Positions 11,001-21,439 of a DNA stretch of 64,000 nt are shown one piece after another. Origin of the DNA: Paulinella micropora (lineage: Eukaryota; Cercozoa; Imbricatea; Euglyphida); assembly GCA_009731375.1 (NCBI GenBank), contig BJOX01000150.1, positions 444,512 to 508,511 of the forward strand, read 5' to 3'. Each line of letters starts with the position of its first letter. The first letter of the stretch is position 1. Made by a program: the position numbers and the translations under genes. The notes under the pieces are model-generated. The model made no database searches. It had not been told where the DNA came from and saw only the letters and a list, made by a program, of their open reading frames with translations.

Positions 11001-14000
11001 GTTGCTGCGGAGGCATCTGCCCTCCGACGGTCCCCTGACCGCCTCCCATCGGCATACCAGGAGCAGGCAAGATTGGTGCTGGAGGGATGTAAGACTGTCC
11101 CCCATAAGCAACCACCTGCTGCTGTGGCTGCCCTTGGTAGAACTGCTGCTGCATCGGCTGCCCGTAGCCTACTGGTAACTGCTGCCCCGGAGCTGGACCC
11201 GCATAGTAAGCACCTGCTCCCGCCTGCTGCATATGCGATGAGGGAAAAGTTCCCGCACCCCCCCCATACACATTTGCATTAGGAAAAAGGGAACTACCCT
11301 GATTGCCGCCCCACTGCGGGCTCCGATTTGAGTTGGGACGTTCCCGTGAATCTGAACGCCCTCCCCGACGTCGCGGTGGAGATCGATCTCGGCTCCGCTC
11401 CGGTGACCTATCTCGATTCCGTGAATCGCGTCGTCCTCGGTCGTATCCGCCACGAACATGCCCTCCTCGATCGTATCCTCGTCGATCTCGGGCTTCATCC
11501 CTCTCGTCGTAATGACGACCGCCCGATACATGAGTGACCTCACGATCACTACGACGATCTCTTGACCTTGAACGACTACGTCGGTTGTCAAGGTGCCCTC
11601 GATCCGACCGATCGCTCGAACTAGACGACGAGCTCGACGAAGAACTAGCAGCCGACCTTGCTGAGGACGCATCCGATGACCCCCGTAAATTCCATGAGGG
11701 GTCCACGGATTCATTCCCGTGCCTGCCCGGGATATCTCTTCCCATAGACGCCGGTGCGTCGCCGCCATCTGAAGTGAGAGGGTTCCATACCCTGAACTTT
11801 TCCCATTCACCCTTCAAATAAGGTGCCTCACCAGGATCCGTCCATCCCTTCTGATCGTATGCCTTCCGATCACGATCCTGAAGGTTCTTGAGCTCCTGCG
11901 AATACTTATTCGTATTCAACAAGCCATGGAAGGGACCCACTGGATAGTCGTAGCGTACCTTCCTCAAGACTTCCTTCTGCACCGAGTCATCCCAGCCTTC
12001 AGGATGAAAATTCTGGCAATTGCTCTTGCACATGGCTCCCGATTTGAGCCACAAGGCTCCCGCCTTCTTCATGCACAACGGCCTATGCACCCTGGGGTTG
12101 TAGTATGACCTCTGGAACCGTTGACGACCTTGCCCCGGCCCCCCTTGGGGTCTCTGACCATAGAACTGAGGTCCCCTGCGCGAGTACCCCTGGCCCCAAT
12201 AAACTTCATCCCCGGGCTCGAATGGTCCCGCACCATCCCCTCCCCCCTGGTTCTGATTACCTTGAGTGGGAGTCCCTGACCTCGGACCCGACCACTTCCA
12301 CTCATCGATGATGGTTTTCTGGACTCGACGCATGACTTTCCCCAACACGTCTTCATCCACGTTCCATATCTCCGGACTGGCCTCAGGGGTAGACTGTCCA
12401 GTACCCTTGAGGAGGTATTCCCATACCTCTGTGTCCGTCTGAATCTCTTTCGCCATCTTAATAAAGACTTGATTGTTCAGATCGAACAATGCCACAGCCG
12501 TCAATTTGAAGGCTTCTGCAGGTGTGAGCATAATCACCATGTCCATTATCCTCTGGAACATGTAGTGGAGTACAGGCTTCTTATTCACCATCCACTTGAC
12601 CTCCGCCTGCAGCTGACTGACCTCCTGTGACTTAGAGGCAAAAACATGGTAGCCCATCTTCTCTGCGAGCATCAGACCAATACTATCGACACACATGGCG
12701 TCGAACCGAGTAGACTGCAGCTTTCCCCAAAAAGCTGCCCACACCTCGCTTTGCATAAGCCATTCGTTGTCCACCGATGACTGACAACGAAAGAACCTAT
12801 CAGCCACTATGGCCACATCCTCAGGCGTATAAATGTTAGCTGAACGACAGACCCGACGTACCTCTGTCAGCCACATACGAAGCTCAGAGATATGCCTAGG
12901 AATTGCAACCTTCTGATTGTCCAGAGCAAAAGCCTTCTGGTCACCCAGAAGGCGGTCCACATCCTTCTGGTGACGTTCAATAGTACGACGTCGTTCCTCG
13001 TCGTTCTTTTCCATCTTACGGTTCCATGACGAAACCGCAAGCTTTCGTCGTTCTGCCTGGCCATCCCAAGCCACAGCAAAATGATAAAAAGCTTTGGCCA
13101 TATAAACGATGGCATCCACTACCAGCAATCGTTCCAACGTGACGAGATTTTCAGACGATCCCGCTGTAGCCCAAGTGGGCTTTGTCCCTGAGACTGCCTT
13201 GTCCCAGAAGCCATCCATTGCGTCGAAAATGGGCGTGAACACGTCGTCTATTGAGAGCACTTTAGCCCCAACACCACTCTTGGGCCGAAAAATAAAGTTG
13301 CCCATTGCGTGCACAGTGGGTGACACTCTGGCCCAAACCTGACTGTGAAACTGAGCAAACTTTTGCACTTCAGTCCATCTTGGATGCCCTTGATCCAAGA
13401 CATCCCAAGACGGCCAACAGCCAACCAAGTCGTACACAGGCTGTCCGTGACGTTTGACAAAGTCACGAGAAAGGTCTCCAGCCATGGCAGTGGTGCCCCA
13501 GGCTTCAGCTTGGACTTGTCCCAACCTCGCTATATTGAGATCGACCATTCCCTCCGTTGATGCCATCAATCTGGACGCATCCAGCCTCTCAGGCGTCCAG
13601 TAGTGGGTCCCCATGCCCACAGCTTCTGCAATCTGAACCACCATCTCTGCTGCCACCATAACATTGGCCACTGTGGTGCGTCCGATCACAAGTGTGTCCC
13701 ACACGTTCCTCGTCGAACCAGGCGAGATAGCATTAATGCATTGTCTGACCGTCTGCAATGCCTTTGTGGACGGTAACTGGTCCGCCCAACTATCACCTGT
13801 GAGACGAAACTGCCACATCGTCTTCAAATCGTCTTCCAGACGAGCAGAGATGAAGTGCAAAGAGGGAGGTGTTCCCCCTGTTGTCGACGAACTCGACGCT
13901 GTGAGGGCTCCTGCCCCCATAAAACATGTACCAAGAGAGGAAGGTACCAAAGACCCACCCCCCCTAGTATACGCTGGTGTAGAATAAGGGCTGCTTGCTG

Positions 14001-14034
14001 TCAACATCCTCCTCCTATTCTCACGTGGTAACAT
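5002..14034 (-). CDS. Element A Gag-Pol polyprotein (3010 residues)
   Basis: Single ORF from ATG at 14034 to TGA at 5002; the frame is open further upstream but without a better ATG. Order: Gag-like region (1-650), CCCH-like zinc finger (654-677), Ser run and Arg/Ser-rich domain (about 790-905), Gln/Gly-rich stretch (about 930-1010), retropepsin-like domain with D1180-T-M in place of D-T-G, an uncharacterised conserved block (about 1400-1570), reverse transcriptase with YIDD at 1861-1864, RNase H (TDAS Asp2016), integrase zinc region (from His2397) and D2467-D2528-E2564 (D-D-35-E), a GPF motif near 2706, and a C-terminal domain (about 2840-2990) ending in an AT-hook-like RGRGRPRK. The polyprotein would assemble particles, reverse-transcribe and integrate the element. 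Every catalytic motif except the altered protease motif is present. Confidence 0.93.
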   Translation of the reverse strand: MLPRENRRRMLTASSPYSTPAYTRGGGSLVPSSLGTCFMGAGALTASSSSTTGGTPPSLHFISARLEDDLKTMWQFRLTGDSWADQLPSTKALQTVRQCINAISPGSTRNVWDTLVIGRTTVANVMVAAEMVVQIAEAVGMGTHYWTPERLDASRLMASTEGMVDLNIARLGQVQAEAWGTTAMAGDLSRDFVKRHGQPVYDLVGCWPSWDVLDQGHPRWTEVQKFAQFHSQVWARVSPTVHAMGNFIFRPKSGVGAKVLSIDDVFTPIFDAMDGFWDKAVSGTKPTWATAGSSENLVTLERLLVVDAIVYMAKAFYHFAVAWDGQAERRKLAVSSWNRKMEKNDEERRRTIERHQKDVDRLLGDQKAFALDNQKVAIPRHISELRMWLTEVRRVCRSANIYTPEDVAIVADRFFRCQSSVDNEWLMQSEVWAAFWGKLQSTRFDAMCVDSIGLMLAEKMGYHVFASKSQEVSQLQAEVKWMVNKKPVLHYMFQRIMDMVIMLTPAEAFKLTAVALFDLNNQVFIKMAKEIQTDTEVWEYLLKGTGQSTPEASPEIWNVDEDVLGKVMRRVQKTIIDEWKWSGPRSGTPTQGNQNQGGGDGAGPFEPGDEVYWGQGYSRRGPQFYGQRPQGGPGQGRQRFQRSYYNPRVHRPLCMKKAGALWLKSGAMCKSNCQNFHPEGWDDSVQKEVLRKVRYDYPVGPFHGLLNTNKYSQELKNLQDRDRKAYDQKGWTDPGEAPYLKGEWEKFRVWNPLTSDGGDAPASMGRDIPGRHGNESVDPSWNLRGSSDASSARSAASSSSSSSSSSSDRSDRGHLDNRRSRSRSRDRRSDREVTHVSGGRHYDERDEARDRRGYDRGGHVRGGYDRGRRDSRNRDRSPERSRDRSPPRRRGGRSDSRERPNSNRSPQWGGNQGSSLFPNANVYGGGAGTFPSSHMQQAGAGAYYAGPAPGQQLPVGYGQPMQQQFYQGQPQQQVVAYGGQSYIPPAPILPAPGMPMGGGQGTVGGQMPPQQQVQGMAFGITLVDMLVNVQGKALMQVRGQGSQEAIPAPDSEVGRENKSGELPVGHGGDMVTHDLRFDDRTRVVTRGVQEATDAVALEGQDGQNEQVEDLDSHRDTLCPVMNKGTDLNVELASEALDSKYFGGYEALSADGCGPGKAELPLLFTKIFIEDVQQECIVGNDTMASLNVLGKEFIELWSREPWFRHGFRPCRLRIKGVGGMTGVSGSVMLTFLLKDGKSFSHRFWVVPAFAGGLLLGLRNLRRMHARIYTDLNVVQYGGSEVAPRYEVVPYEPLRREGQCAVAHDLDVSVSPVMRADWGWTKVVSEGTEPSVTPHIQEPVTASFFHVCTVESGDSGEASVVADNSDDKIQETEYVMTTTFGWAYRDPRDVRVVNVDCRDSAKDEAVVAAIDARLEHLYAAKAELLRGTIAGMEDAGDQHVYIDVHSTTTSHVVWNVTQHKLPVKQPKPIVEAFLKSHWDDNLFFPKGVKAIKEVLKNRLSVDDFTIVIPVGTRTEMWWQDIEDHLIDDPVPIPHRGHKLVLALRLGTKEKALAYGAKLMQREMADVRKQAFSWISGIYHRTHAMQYAIIIDHVAQLAQWRGKEETRYHGTMVREDERPIPMEDVAQLSRKASHKEIEEARIAAEKAIAEKYSTWEGTMKERDALKGILENNMEVFGPLEAGSVRGYEANFGRKLGEDVVGHRRPSRMSYHEDRMAREITQELLEKDIIEARLSEVSSPVRMAPKPDGSLRMCINYYRINKILKQIETPVPDLRKGINRLKHAKVYTTLDLKSGFWQIPLNESCRYLTAFMVGMTTYVWKVLPMGLKCSPGLFQHAMTKMLGKEYDDEATVVRLGSTEDYAFCYIDDIIIYSESMEKHVEHVQDVLRRISAFGLRLNAQKCDFAQRKIQYLGYEISEGRCAIAYEKRNYVASMPMPKTRTDLHSFISLAQYYGEFIPGFAERVAVVRKFLKQGVGDDPWPEEVTRVIAELKDEIAKDPRQGGRVLMLPDWKEQFVLDTDASSYAVGAVLQQMDKSIGQLRPVMFISRQLIPAEKEYCTRQREALAIVWAFQRLREYLWGTPNILVRTDHHNLLWLMSGDHTGRLARWQLELAEYDFTIHYIKGKRNVVPDFCSRYEDKSGQKDKAVDDLQRRNTVKEVRMAQFEFRTPGAVFAIMGHDVDLHDWEEQGAEDTKLPSGLWYHPFTHNNNQRDTRSEEVSALEAVEVAARDKCACCYSPIAREACEDILWAEARTADRKEGEDVMEGRQGAFNAVLLPKGPMCLNLEDEEKVKEEHLFQLPEAHPEKVRFQLETDTAVRLASVETFRTFTKESTEYKELREHLLNPQARPEDIDIRKLKRCLVLKDGLLWYMGKDGVYTNEEDRWLLWVPQELRTSLLIAAHHCPMQSHPGVERMTWSLRRRFWWNNLGERVKEFVKGCPHCQMAKLPYRPKMGLKGEYDITLDIFDTLHIDHVGPFPEAGTEKFKYLLTVIDRTSNYVITVPVTDVTAEVTAAALIDQVFGRIGIPRRIISDRGTSFANEVSQRIAKFFGFDWQYVTAFNPMANGKIERVHRTLKAALKTYCKNSQLNWVYVVPMFTFAVNNLASASLGGHARGVSPHQVVYGRALNTPTELLFPPDKWEPCELLGVRLRAIAEARSAIEKCRETLREVQREQEMGKYSHVEYKEGDTVLLYVPTVPKGVSIKFYNKWHGPFKIVRQTGAYNYKIAPTGARGREQIVHVRRLAKFSPYLLEDENEEQALRRIAPAFRQPPALLTRKEREEALRKQQKEEKAEARNAGQQDRSASDVKVDVKDGREIPKSSEMSDRKGTVWKKPWIAGKEVAKIDWQVDKFYLCRPHEDTVMDKDFDYFFLMQVTYVQPRTRVRAALGLAPTMHFWRSKSVIDMTRERIFAPVFRDGKDLEQWDASIEKDDEDFTPWTVQMMPRVVLDMPFELTEERRIPLRIWDEVQSAGISFLLIGAPRCEKEVAAKKRRAKETQSEAVEHRGRGRPRKQVKT

Positions 14035-14381
14035 ATCGAAATGAGAAAGAGAAGAGAGATGTGAGAAAGCAACAAATGACACACACAGCACACACACACA
14101 ACTGCTCCACACACAGCTTATGAGTTATGCTGATGACACCTGTTTCCTCCAACCGAATACAAAATAAATGTGCGTGCTCCTACACCTAACACACAATCTG
14201 TTTCTATCCCTCTCCCCCTAAGGAGAGCTCAACTGTCTAAAGCAAAACTTGAAAAAGGTCAACACCCTTTTCTGTCGGAAATTCCAAGGTGTCAAAACCT
14301 CAAGAAAAACAAGGCAAGAAAAACGTGAGAACTTGAGCTTTTCGTGAACCTCACGAAAAGCAAAAGCAAAACCCCGTTCAA
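14035..14381 (-). other. Element A 5' leader
   Basis: Untranslated region between primer site and the Gag ATG. It contains a short CA-rich stretch and no conserved ORF. Confidence 0.7.
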
Positions 14382-14399
14382 TTTTTGTTAGTGGCTCCA
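14382..14399 (-). promoter_or_regulatory. Primer-binding site of element A
   Basis: Two bases inside the 5' LTR the minus strand reads TGGAGCCACTAACA. The leading TGG pairs with a tRNA 3' CCA end. The tRNA identity is not determined. B elements carry TGGAGTCCACATCAC at the same place. Confidence 0.7.
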
Positions 14400-14401
14400 G
14401 A

Positions 14402-14535
14402 TGTAACCGGAACAGCTACTCTGACACTTAGTCGTACCTCAACTGTAGAGGGGCAGACCAAGCATAAGTCTCAGTCAAATAACGACAAGCCGGACAACAC
14501 TTGATGCCACTATGTAATGTACGGGCCGGCCGACA
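14402..14535 (-). repeat. 5' LTR of element A (134 bp)
   Basis: TG...CA ends, with the extra TCTC relative to the 3' LTR. The AAAC target duplication follows at 14536-14539. Confidence 0.95.
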
Positions 14536-14734
14536 AAACACAGTCCTCAAAGGATGAGAATGATGTCTCGTTATATTCAAAGTTAGCTCAGTGAAGCCAA
14601 AAAGGAAACGGCAACAGACCAGGAATAAAATGGCATCAGGTCCAATCCGGACAAATAATGCTGAAAAACAAGCTGGTGCACCTGTCACCAGGAAAAGGTA
14701 CTTTTTACCGGCTATCCGGGGGGTGATGCCTACA
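14536..14734 (-). repeat. 3' LTR of B copy 1, proximal fragment
   Basis: Continues the B LTR interrupted at 4577 and ends in GATGCCTACA. A purine tract (plus-strand GTACCCCCTCCCG at 14735-14747) adjoins its inner end. Compared with the 5' LTR it carries a short insertion near 14579. Confidence 0.93.
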
Positions 14735-15080
14735 GTACCCCCTCCCGATTTTATGACGGAAATAGCATTTTCGTCATACACCTTCTGATTTCTTTCTGCA
14801 AATAGTATGCGCTATGGAGTCATGCCACACAGCGCATCGACCCACGGATAGACGCTAAAAGACGATAAATATATCCTCATACGGCACGTCAAAGCGGATT
14901 CTCCAGCCATTCTTGTAGATTTTTGAACTCCTTCCCCTCAATCTCTTTTTTTTTTTTCAGCAGTATGTCAAGAACAAACGTACTATTAATAAAAAAATAC
15001 AAGCAACGTGGTGCTGTAGTACGATTCCCCCTTTGATCTCCTTCTTCTTCTTATCATTATCACCATCATCATTATTATTA

Positions 15081-15137
<57 letters not shown>

Positions 15138-15625
15138 CAGGGAGATCGTAAGTACATTGTCTTTTTTAATGACATACCCTTGTATAAGGCGGATATCCTA
15201 TGATATAGTATTAGGGGGCCAGTCCTAATAGCTATATCCGAAGTCGAGGTGTATGTACCCGACCCTGCGATATACCGACACAAGTAGAGATTGACCGTGC
15301 TCAGGTACGACAGTATATAATCTATCGTAAAAAATAATTTAATGAAAGTTTCAGAGAACATTTCATTTTCGAGAACATCATCCCAGGACTTGGAAAGGGT
15401 CATACCCGGGAACACCATCGCTCAATACACTAGCGATCCCCGTATACGGTGTAGTATCATCGTCGATCGACCTTTCGCACTCGTATGTTGCGATCGAATG
15501 CCAAGTTATATCACTGAGTCTTTTTAATATTCATATTGAGGATGATGCATGATCAAATCATGATACGCCGTGGGCAATCAATCAAATAGTTTATTTGAGA
15601 CGCATAAAGAAAAATAGTTTCTTTG
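14735..15625 (-). other. B copy 1 region between pol and 3' LTR
   Basis: About 890 bp of non-coding sequence matching 39329-40168 of copy 2 in reverse. Short open frames are shared by both copies but show no recognisable protein. Confidence 0.7.
15053..15135. repeat. (TTA)n expansion inside B copy 1
   Basis: About 85 bp of TTA/TCA repeats where copy 2 has only about 30 bp (39820-39850). The tract therefore changed length after the copies separated. Confidence 0.9.
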
Positions 15626-18600
15626 TCACTGCCTTCGTCGTCTGGCGCGGATTTCTTTGCCTGGTGGAGGACCACCAACAAAAGTCAGATCGAACTTTGA
15701 CTGTTCGAGAATGTCCCAGATCTTATTAGGGATTCCGCCCAACGATAATTCAAAAGGGACATCAAGCACTCCTCTTGGCAGTGTCTGAATGGTCCACGCA
15801 GTGTAATCCTTGTCTCTGGGAGTAATTGTATCATCCCATGTCTCGAGACTTTTTGCGTCTTTATATACTGGCAGATAATGTCTTGCCTTTGGAACCTCAA
15901 CCGGGTCCATACTTCTCCAGAACTGGAGTATCGGTTGTACTATCTTTGCGGCTGATGATATTTTGAGTGTCCGTGTGACACGCATCTGTCGTGGGACCGC
16001 CACGACCCGCATCAAGTATAAGTCTGAGAGAGTGTCATCAGCGACATGTTGTTACACTGGTCTCATCAGATAGAAAGCATCTTTCACCCATGCGATGGTT
16101 GCTATCGCATCGCCTTCCTTCCATCGCTCATGGACAATCTCAACGCTGCCCGCGTTTGGGTCAGTGTCCGTCCCCTCCTCCTCCTGGTGGACGTCCTTTG
16201 ATCTCATCGACCTCATCGCCTTCCTCGGTTGGTCGTTGATAAGATCATTCCGCGCTCTCCTTAGCTGCGCCTCTGTGATCTTCTCCTTCTTTCCGCTATG
16301 CTCTCGCGGAGACTTGGACTGAGTCCCCACCGCGCTTATGCGGTCAGTCTTCTCCTTGCTGTCCACCTCACTCTCCTCCTTCTCAGCTATCGGTGCCCGA
16401 TAAGCATCGTCTTGGTCTATGCCAGCCTCCTTGTGGATGGGCGGCACCTCTTTGAAATCATCCTTCATCCGTTTTAACGCCTCCTCAACGGATTCATCTT
16501 CCAGTAAGAAGGGATCATACTTAATCAGCCTTCTTACATTCACAATTTGCACCTTCCCTCTACCCCTGATCTTGTAATTCAGAGGTCCCGTCTGTTCCAT
16601 AATCTGATAAGGTCCTTTCCAGTGAGTGAACAGCTTAGAGCTGACTCCCTTCGGGACTTGAGGATGGTACAATAGTACAATATCCCCGACCTGGAACTTG
16701 ATCTGATCCAAGTGCGCTTGTCGCACCCCTTCAGCATCAGTCTTTCGGCGCTCCGCCTCTCTATGCGCCCTGACTATTTGTTCCGCCTCCATCTTCACTC
16801 TAAGTCTCATCCCAAACAACTCATCCGCATCCGCCCAAGTGTCTTTTGGGTGAAGGAGCGAAGTCGGGATATCAGGCTCACGCCCATATACTAACTGATA
16901 TGGCGAGATTGAGCTCTTCGAGCCTCCTAACGCCGTAGAGGGTAGACAGTTCATTGCAAACGCAAATGATGGTGCTGCCTCGACCCATGCTCTTTGATTC
17001 TCCTTCTTCGTGCAATACATCTTTAGCGAGGCTTTGAGGGGTCTGTGTACCCGCTCGATTTTCCCATTTGCTCGCGGGTTATAGGCAGTAACATATTGCC
17101 ATTTCATCCCGTAATACTTAGATAGTTTGTCGATGACCTCGTTATTAAAGTCCGAGCCTCGATCAGAACATATCTTTCTTGGTACTCCGATCTGTGAGAT
17201 GATCCTATCGATCAGCGCCTCGGCCGTCGTCTTGCCGGTAACGTCTTTGACAGGGATGATCCACACATAGTTGGTGGCTCTGTCAATAGCCGTAAGGAGG
17301 TATTTGTAACCATCCTTCGATTCTGGGAAAGGTCCCACATGATCAATGTGTATAAACTCAAACATCCCCGCATGAAGAGGAAATTCGCCAATCAGGCCGA
17401 AATTTGCCTTCAGTGGTGTTTTGTTTATCTTGCACGGGATGCATGCATCCACCGCCTGATCTATCTCCTCCTTCATCTTCTTCCACCAGAATCGCCTCGC
17501 TACGAACATATGAGTTCGTTGTCGACCCGGATGCGCCAAAAGTGGGCAATTGTGGGCTGCGACAAATATAAATCGTCTCAGACTCTCCGGTACCCAAAGG
17601 GTCCATTTGTCCGGCTGTGACGCATAGCGACCGTGAAGGCCCTTGTACCACAGTAGACCATCTCTCCATCCCATCTCCTTCATCTGATCTTTGATCGCTT
17701 TCGTCATCCGTAGCTCATCCGGGTTCTGATATAACTGTATCAGTTCTTTAAACTCCGGATCTTGAGCCTGTTGTTGCCTCCATGCGGTAGGCGAGGCTAT
17801 ATGGATAGTACCATCTTCTAGCCGTACCCCGATTCTTTCCGGGTCATCGTCTAGGTCACTTCTCCGCTCTTGAGGAGGCTCCGCATAAACTTCCTGCGTC
17901 TCCTCTTCCTCTCTTATGTTCGCCTTCGCATTCTCATATACCTCATAGGACCACTCAGCGTCCTCCTGGGTATGTAGCTCACAACATATCCCGTGATCCG
18001 GGCCTTGTGGACTGTACCGTAGACCTGTGCGGTCATATCGGACTCCACTCGCCATCTCCATCGCCTCAATGTGGCTGACCTCATACACCTTGTCAGTGGA
18101 CAAGTCTTCCATCTCCACCGTGGACACCAACGCCGATACTTCTGAGTTAAACTCTAGCCTAGAGAGGCTATCAGCGACCACATTTCGCTTTCCCGGTAGA
18201 TGGACCATTGTAAAATCGAAACAAGACAAGAACGCTTGCCACCGCGCCAGCCGTCCCGTCTGTTCATGATTCATCAACCATAACAGGTTATGATGATCAG
18301 TTCTGACAGTAAATTGAGGTCCTCCCCACAAATACTCTCTGAGCCTCTTGAGGGCCCATACTACCGCCAACGCCTCTCTTTGCCTTGTGCAATAGTTTCT
18401 CTCCGCCGCACACAACTTCCTACTAATAAACATGATTGGGCGTAATTTCTTCTCCTCATCCTCTTGTTGTAATACAGCCCCAATCGCAAACTTAGATGCG
18501 TCTGTATCGACTACGAATTGTTTCGTAAAGTCGGGCATCGTTAACACCAGTCCTCCGTCTTTCGGGTCTTTGTAAATGAGATCTTTGAGCGCATGAAACG

Positions 18601-21439
18601 CTTGCAAAGCCTCTTCGTCCCACTTCTCAAAGTCTCCAAAATCTATCATTTTCTCCACTTTAGCCCGTGTTGCACCCCAATCGGGTATAAACTGGCTATA
18701 GTATTGCGCCATCGCAAGGAATGAGTGCAATTCAGTGCGGTTCTTCGGTATCGGTCGATTCATAATCTCCTCCCTCTTCTCTTTGGATATCGAGACTCGA
18801 TTATGGGAGATCTCGTACCCTAAGTATGTCACACTCGTCTTGGCAAGTTGACACTTCTTTAGATTGCACTTCAGGCCAAAAGCTCCGATGCGCCTGAATA
18901 TATCGGACAAATGATCGATATGCTCCTCCATTGTGTTAGAGTATACGATAATGTCATCGATATAGCAAAATGCATATTCTCCCGCCTTCTGTCCCCGCCT
19001 TCTCATAAAGCCACCGTCAGACAAATCATCGTACTGACTGCTCAACATCTTCTGCATCGCCTTCTGGAAAAGTCCTGGGGCTTGCTTGAGGCCCATCGGA
19101 AGCACTTTCCATTGGTATATTTCCATACCCACCACAAACGCCGTCAGCCATCTGGACTTTTCCTCCAGTGGTATCTGCCAGAAGCCATTCTTAAGGTCAA
19201 TGACCGAATAGAATTTTGCATTCCGCAGTACTCTCCTTCCTTCTTCTAATGTCGGGAGAGGATTTCTCTCTTCCTCCAGCACCTTGTTAACACGAGCATA
19301 GTTAACTGTCAGGCGCCATTCTCCTCCTGGCTTCGGCACTATTCTCGGTTGTGAGACTATTGAAGATGTTGATCTCTCAATAAAGTCCTCATTGAGCAGC
19401 TGTCTTGCTAGCTCCTCCGCTATCTTCGCCTCATGTATACTCAAATTCGCCCTTCGTGGTGCCGGTGACGGCTCCGCACCCGGTATTTTGTAAATAACCG
19501 CAGTGAAATCTTCAGGCTTGACACCACCTGCATGTGGAGGGTCAAAAATTTCCTTGTTCGCCTCTAATTTGGCTTTTAAAAGCTCCTTCTCCTTCTCCGT
19601 GCCTACTCCTTCTTCCAATATTTTCCGCGCCGCCTCTTGAAAATCTTCATCAGACATCTGCTTATGCTGCTTGAGGGGTTCTCTGTCCTCCTCCAAGCCT
19701 AAGTCCTCTTCCGAGACATCATCTAGGCCCGTCTTTTCATACGTGACCGTGTCCGGCTCATCATCTTTACCGAGCTCCACCAGCATGTCAATGAGTCTCG
19801 CGTATTGCAAAGGAGCTTTACGGGTGTAAAAACCATCAAAGCATGTGAATGCTTGCGGTATCAATTTCAACTTGTCGAGGTCTCTGAGCTTCCGCTTGTA
19901 TGCACTGCTCTGCTCACGAGTTCCCATACGACAAGCCACCACTAGCTGTTGCTTGCGAGAGGGTACCGGTATAGGATGATCAATAAGCCGGTCCCTTATT
20001 TCCTGCGCCCATATCGCCTTCTCATTATATGGCAGGATAATAGTATACGGCTTATTATTTTCGAATAAAGTCCGTAAGCATTTCTTCACTTCAGACAGTG
20101 AACGCGGCCACGTGGGCTCGTCACCCCAGAAATCAGTAATAAAACTTTTAATAGTTTCTGGTGGAGTATCCGGGATTCGCCCCGTTCTCCTTGGTACAAA
20201 CGCCTCCCTTTTTTCTTCTCCTACTTTCGCATGGAAACAGTATCCGTTAGTAATATGGACATCTGTTCCTACTCCTTCCGCGAATCTCGCCAACGACGGG
20301 CTTCTTTGTGCGACACATATAATCTCCTCCTTTCGCTTCTCGATTAAGTCATCAATAGACTTTTTGTCCCAATGGCATGTCGGAACTGTGACAGTGCACA
20401 CTTGGGATTCCCAATTGTCGGTCCAGGACAGTTCATCCGGTCTTACGACATGGGGGTGAACGTACACCTCAAGTGCCTCATGTGCGATGGCCATCTTTTT
20501 GTGATCCGTCGCTAGACTCAGCTCATAAGCCTCATAAGAGTCAGTAGCGTTGAAGGGATCAATATCGTTCTCTTCTCCTCTTTTTACTCCATATATCACT
20601 CGCCGTGCGGCGCAATCAATCACAGCCCCCATCGTAGCCAATTGGTCATACGATAGTAATATTGACCCGTGGTAACCGGGGACGACATAGAGGTCCATAC
20701 GGTATACTCGTGCGGATTTCAATTTAAAGGTCAGTGTGATGATTCCCGTGATATCCGTCCGGCTGCTCACTCCTTTGAGAGTGCCCGTTGACTTTTTCAT
20801 ATTTCCGTCCACCCAGTCCCGGTATCGATTAAAAAACTTCCGGCCGACAATATTAATATTCGCCATCGTATCATTACCAACTTTTAATATTGTCTTCAAT
20901 GTTTCACAATAAAGTTCCGTATAACACAGAGCATCGGGCCTGTGTATATTGGCTGCGAGAACAAGAACTTTACGTTCCAAATTTTGGAGTCTTGTCTCTA
21001 AGTTTTTCAACTCCTCCTTCTTCTCCTCCTGCTTCACCTCATTAACATTTTTATTATTCTGCGGTACTGGTGCGTTTACTATTTGAGCGACATTGTCTTG
21101 TGGTACTTGAGTACACACATTGTCTTTTTGCTCGCCACCCGCCGCGACCGTAGACATTGAGTCTGTTCGTGGTTGTTTGCTTGGCCGAGGCGATACGTCT
21201 GCCATTGGCCTCCTCGCCTCCATCGCAAGTCTCGCCTTCCTATTTGCATCAGTTATCATTGGTAACCGTGATGTATGAACGGGTATGAGACTACCTTGGG
21301 GCTGCAGTCTCTGTGTACCCACATCTTTGTATTCAGATTGAGGAAGCGTTGGCCCAGTCTGCACAACAGCATTAGAAAGCACTGTGACTTTAGGGTTAAA
21401 CTTCACAGTCTTCTCCTTCCTCTCTTCTTCCCCCTCCAG
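15626..21439 (-). pseudogene. Element B copy 1 Pol, broken by one nonsense codon
   Basis: Open from just after the gag UGA (21440-21442) to a TAA at 16052-16054. It then continues in the same frame through 16015 to TGA at 15626. Copy 2 has GAA at the TAA position. Domains match copy 2: DTM protease, RT with YIDD, RNase H, D-D-35-E integrase. Only the C-terminal domain of about 140 residues lies beyond the stop, so the enzymes themselves could still be made. Apart from the first 50 residues and the region around the stop, the protein is nearly identical to copy 2. Confidence 0.92.

Larger units (their letters stand above)
4578..14535 (-). mobile_element. Ty3/gypsy-type LTR element, family A (intact, nested in a B LTR)
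   Basis: 9958 bp, bounded by short TG...CA LTRs of 130 and 134 bp that differ only by one 4-bp indel, and by a perfect 4-bp target duplication AAAC. It has a primer-binding site, a purine tract and one uninterrupted Gag-Pol ORF, so it looks recent and possibly active. It entered the 3' LTR of B copy 1, which must therefore be older. Confidence 0.95.

Noticed and set aside
16052-16054. TAA read as glutamate (altered genetic code)
   Set aside because: No in-frame TAA or TAG occurs in the other long reading frames, and copy 1 also carries frameshifts, so ordinary decay is simpler.
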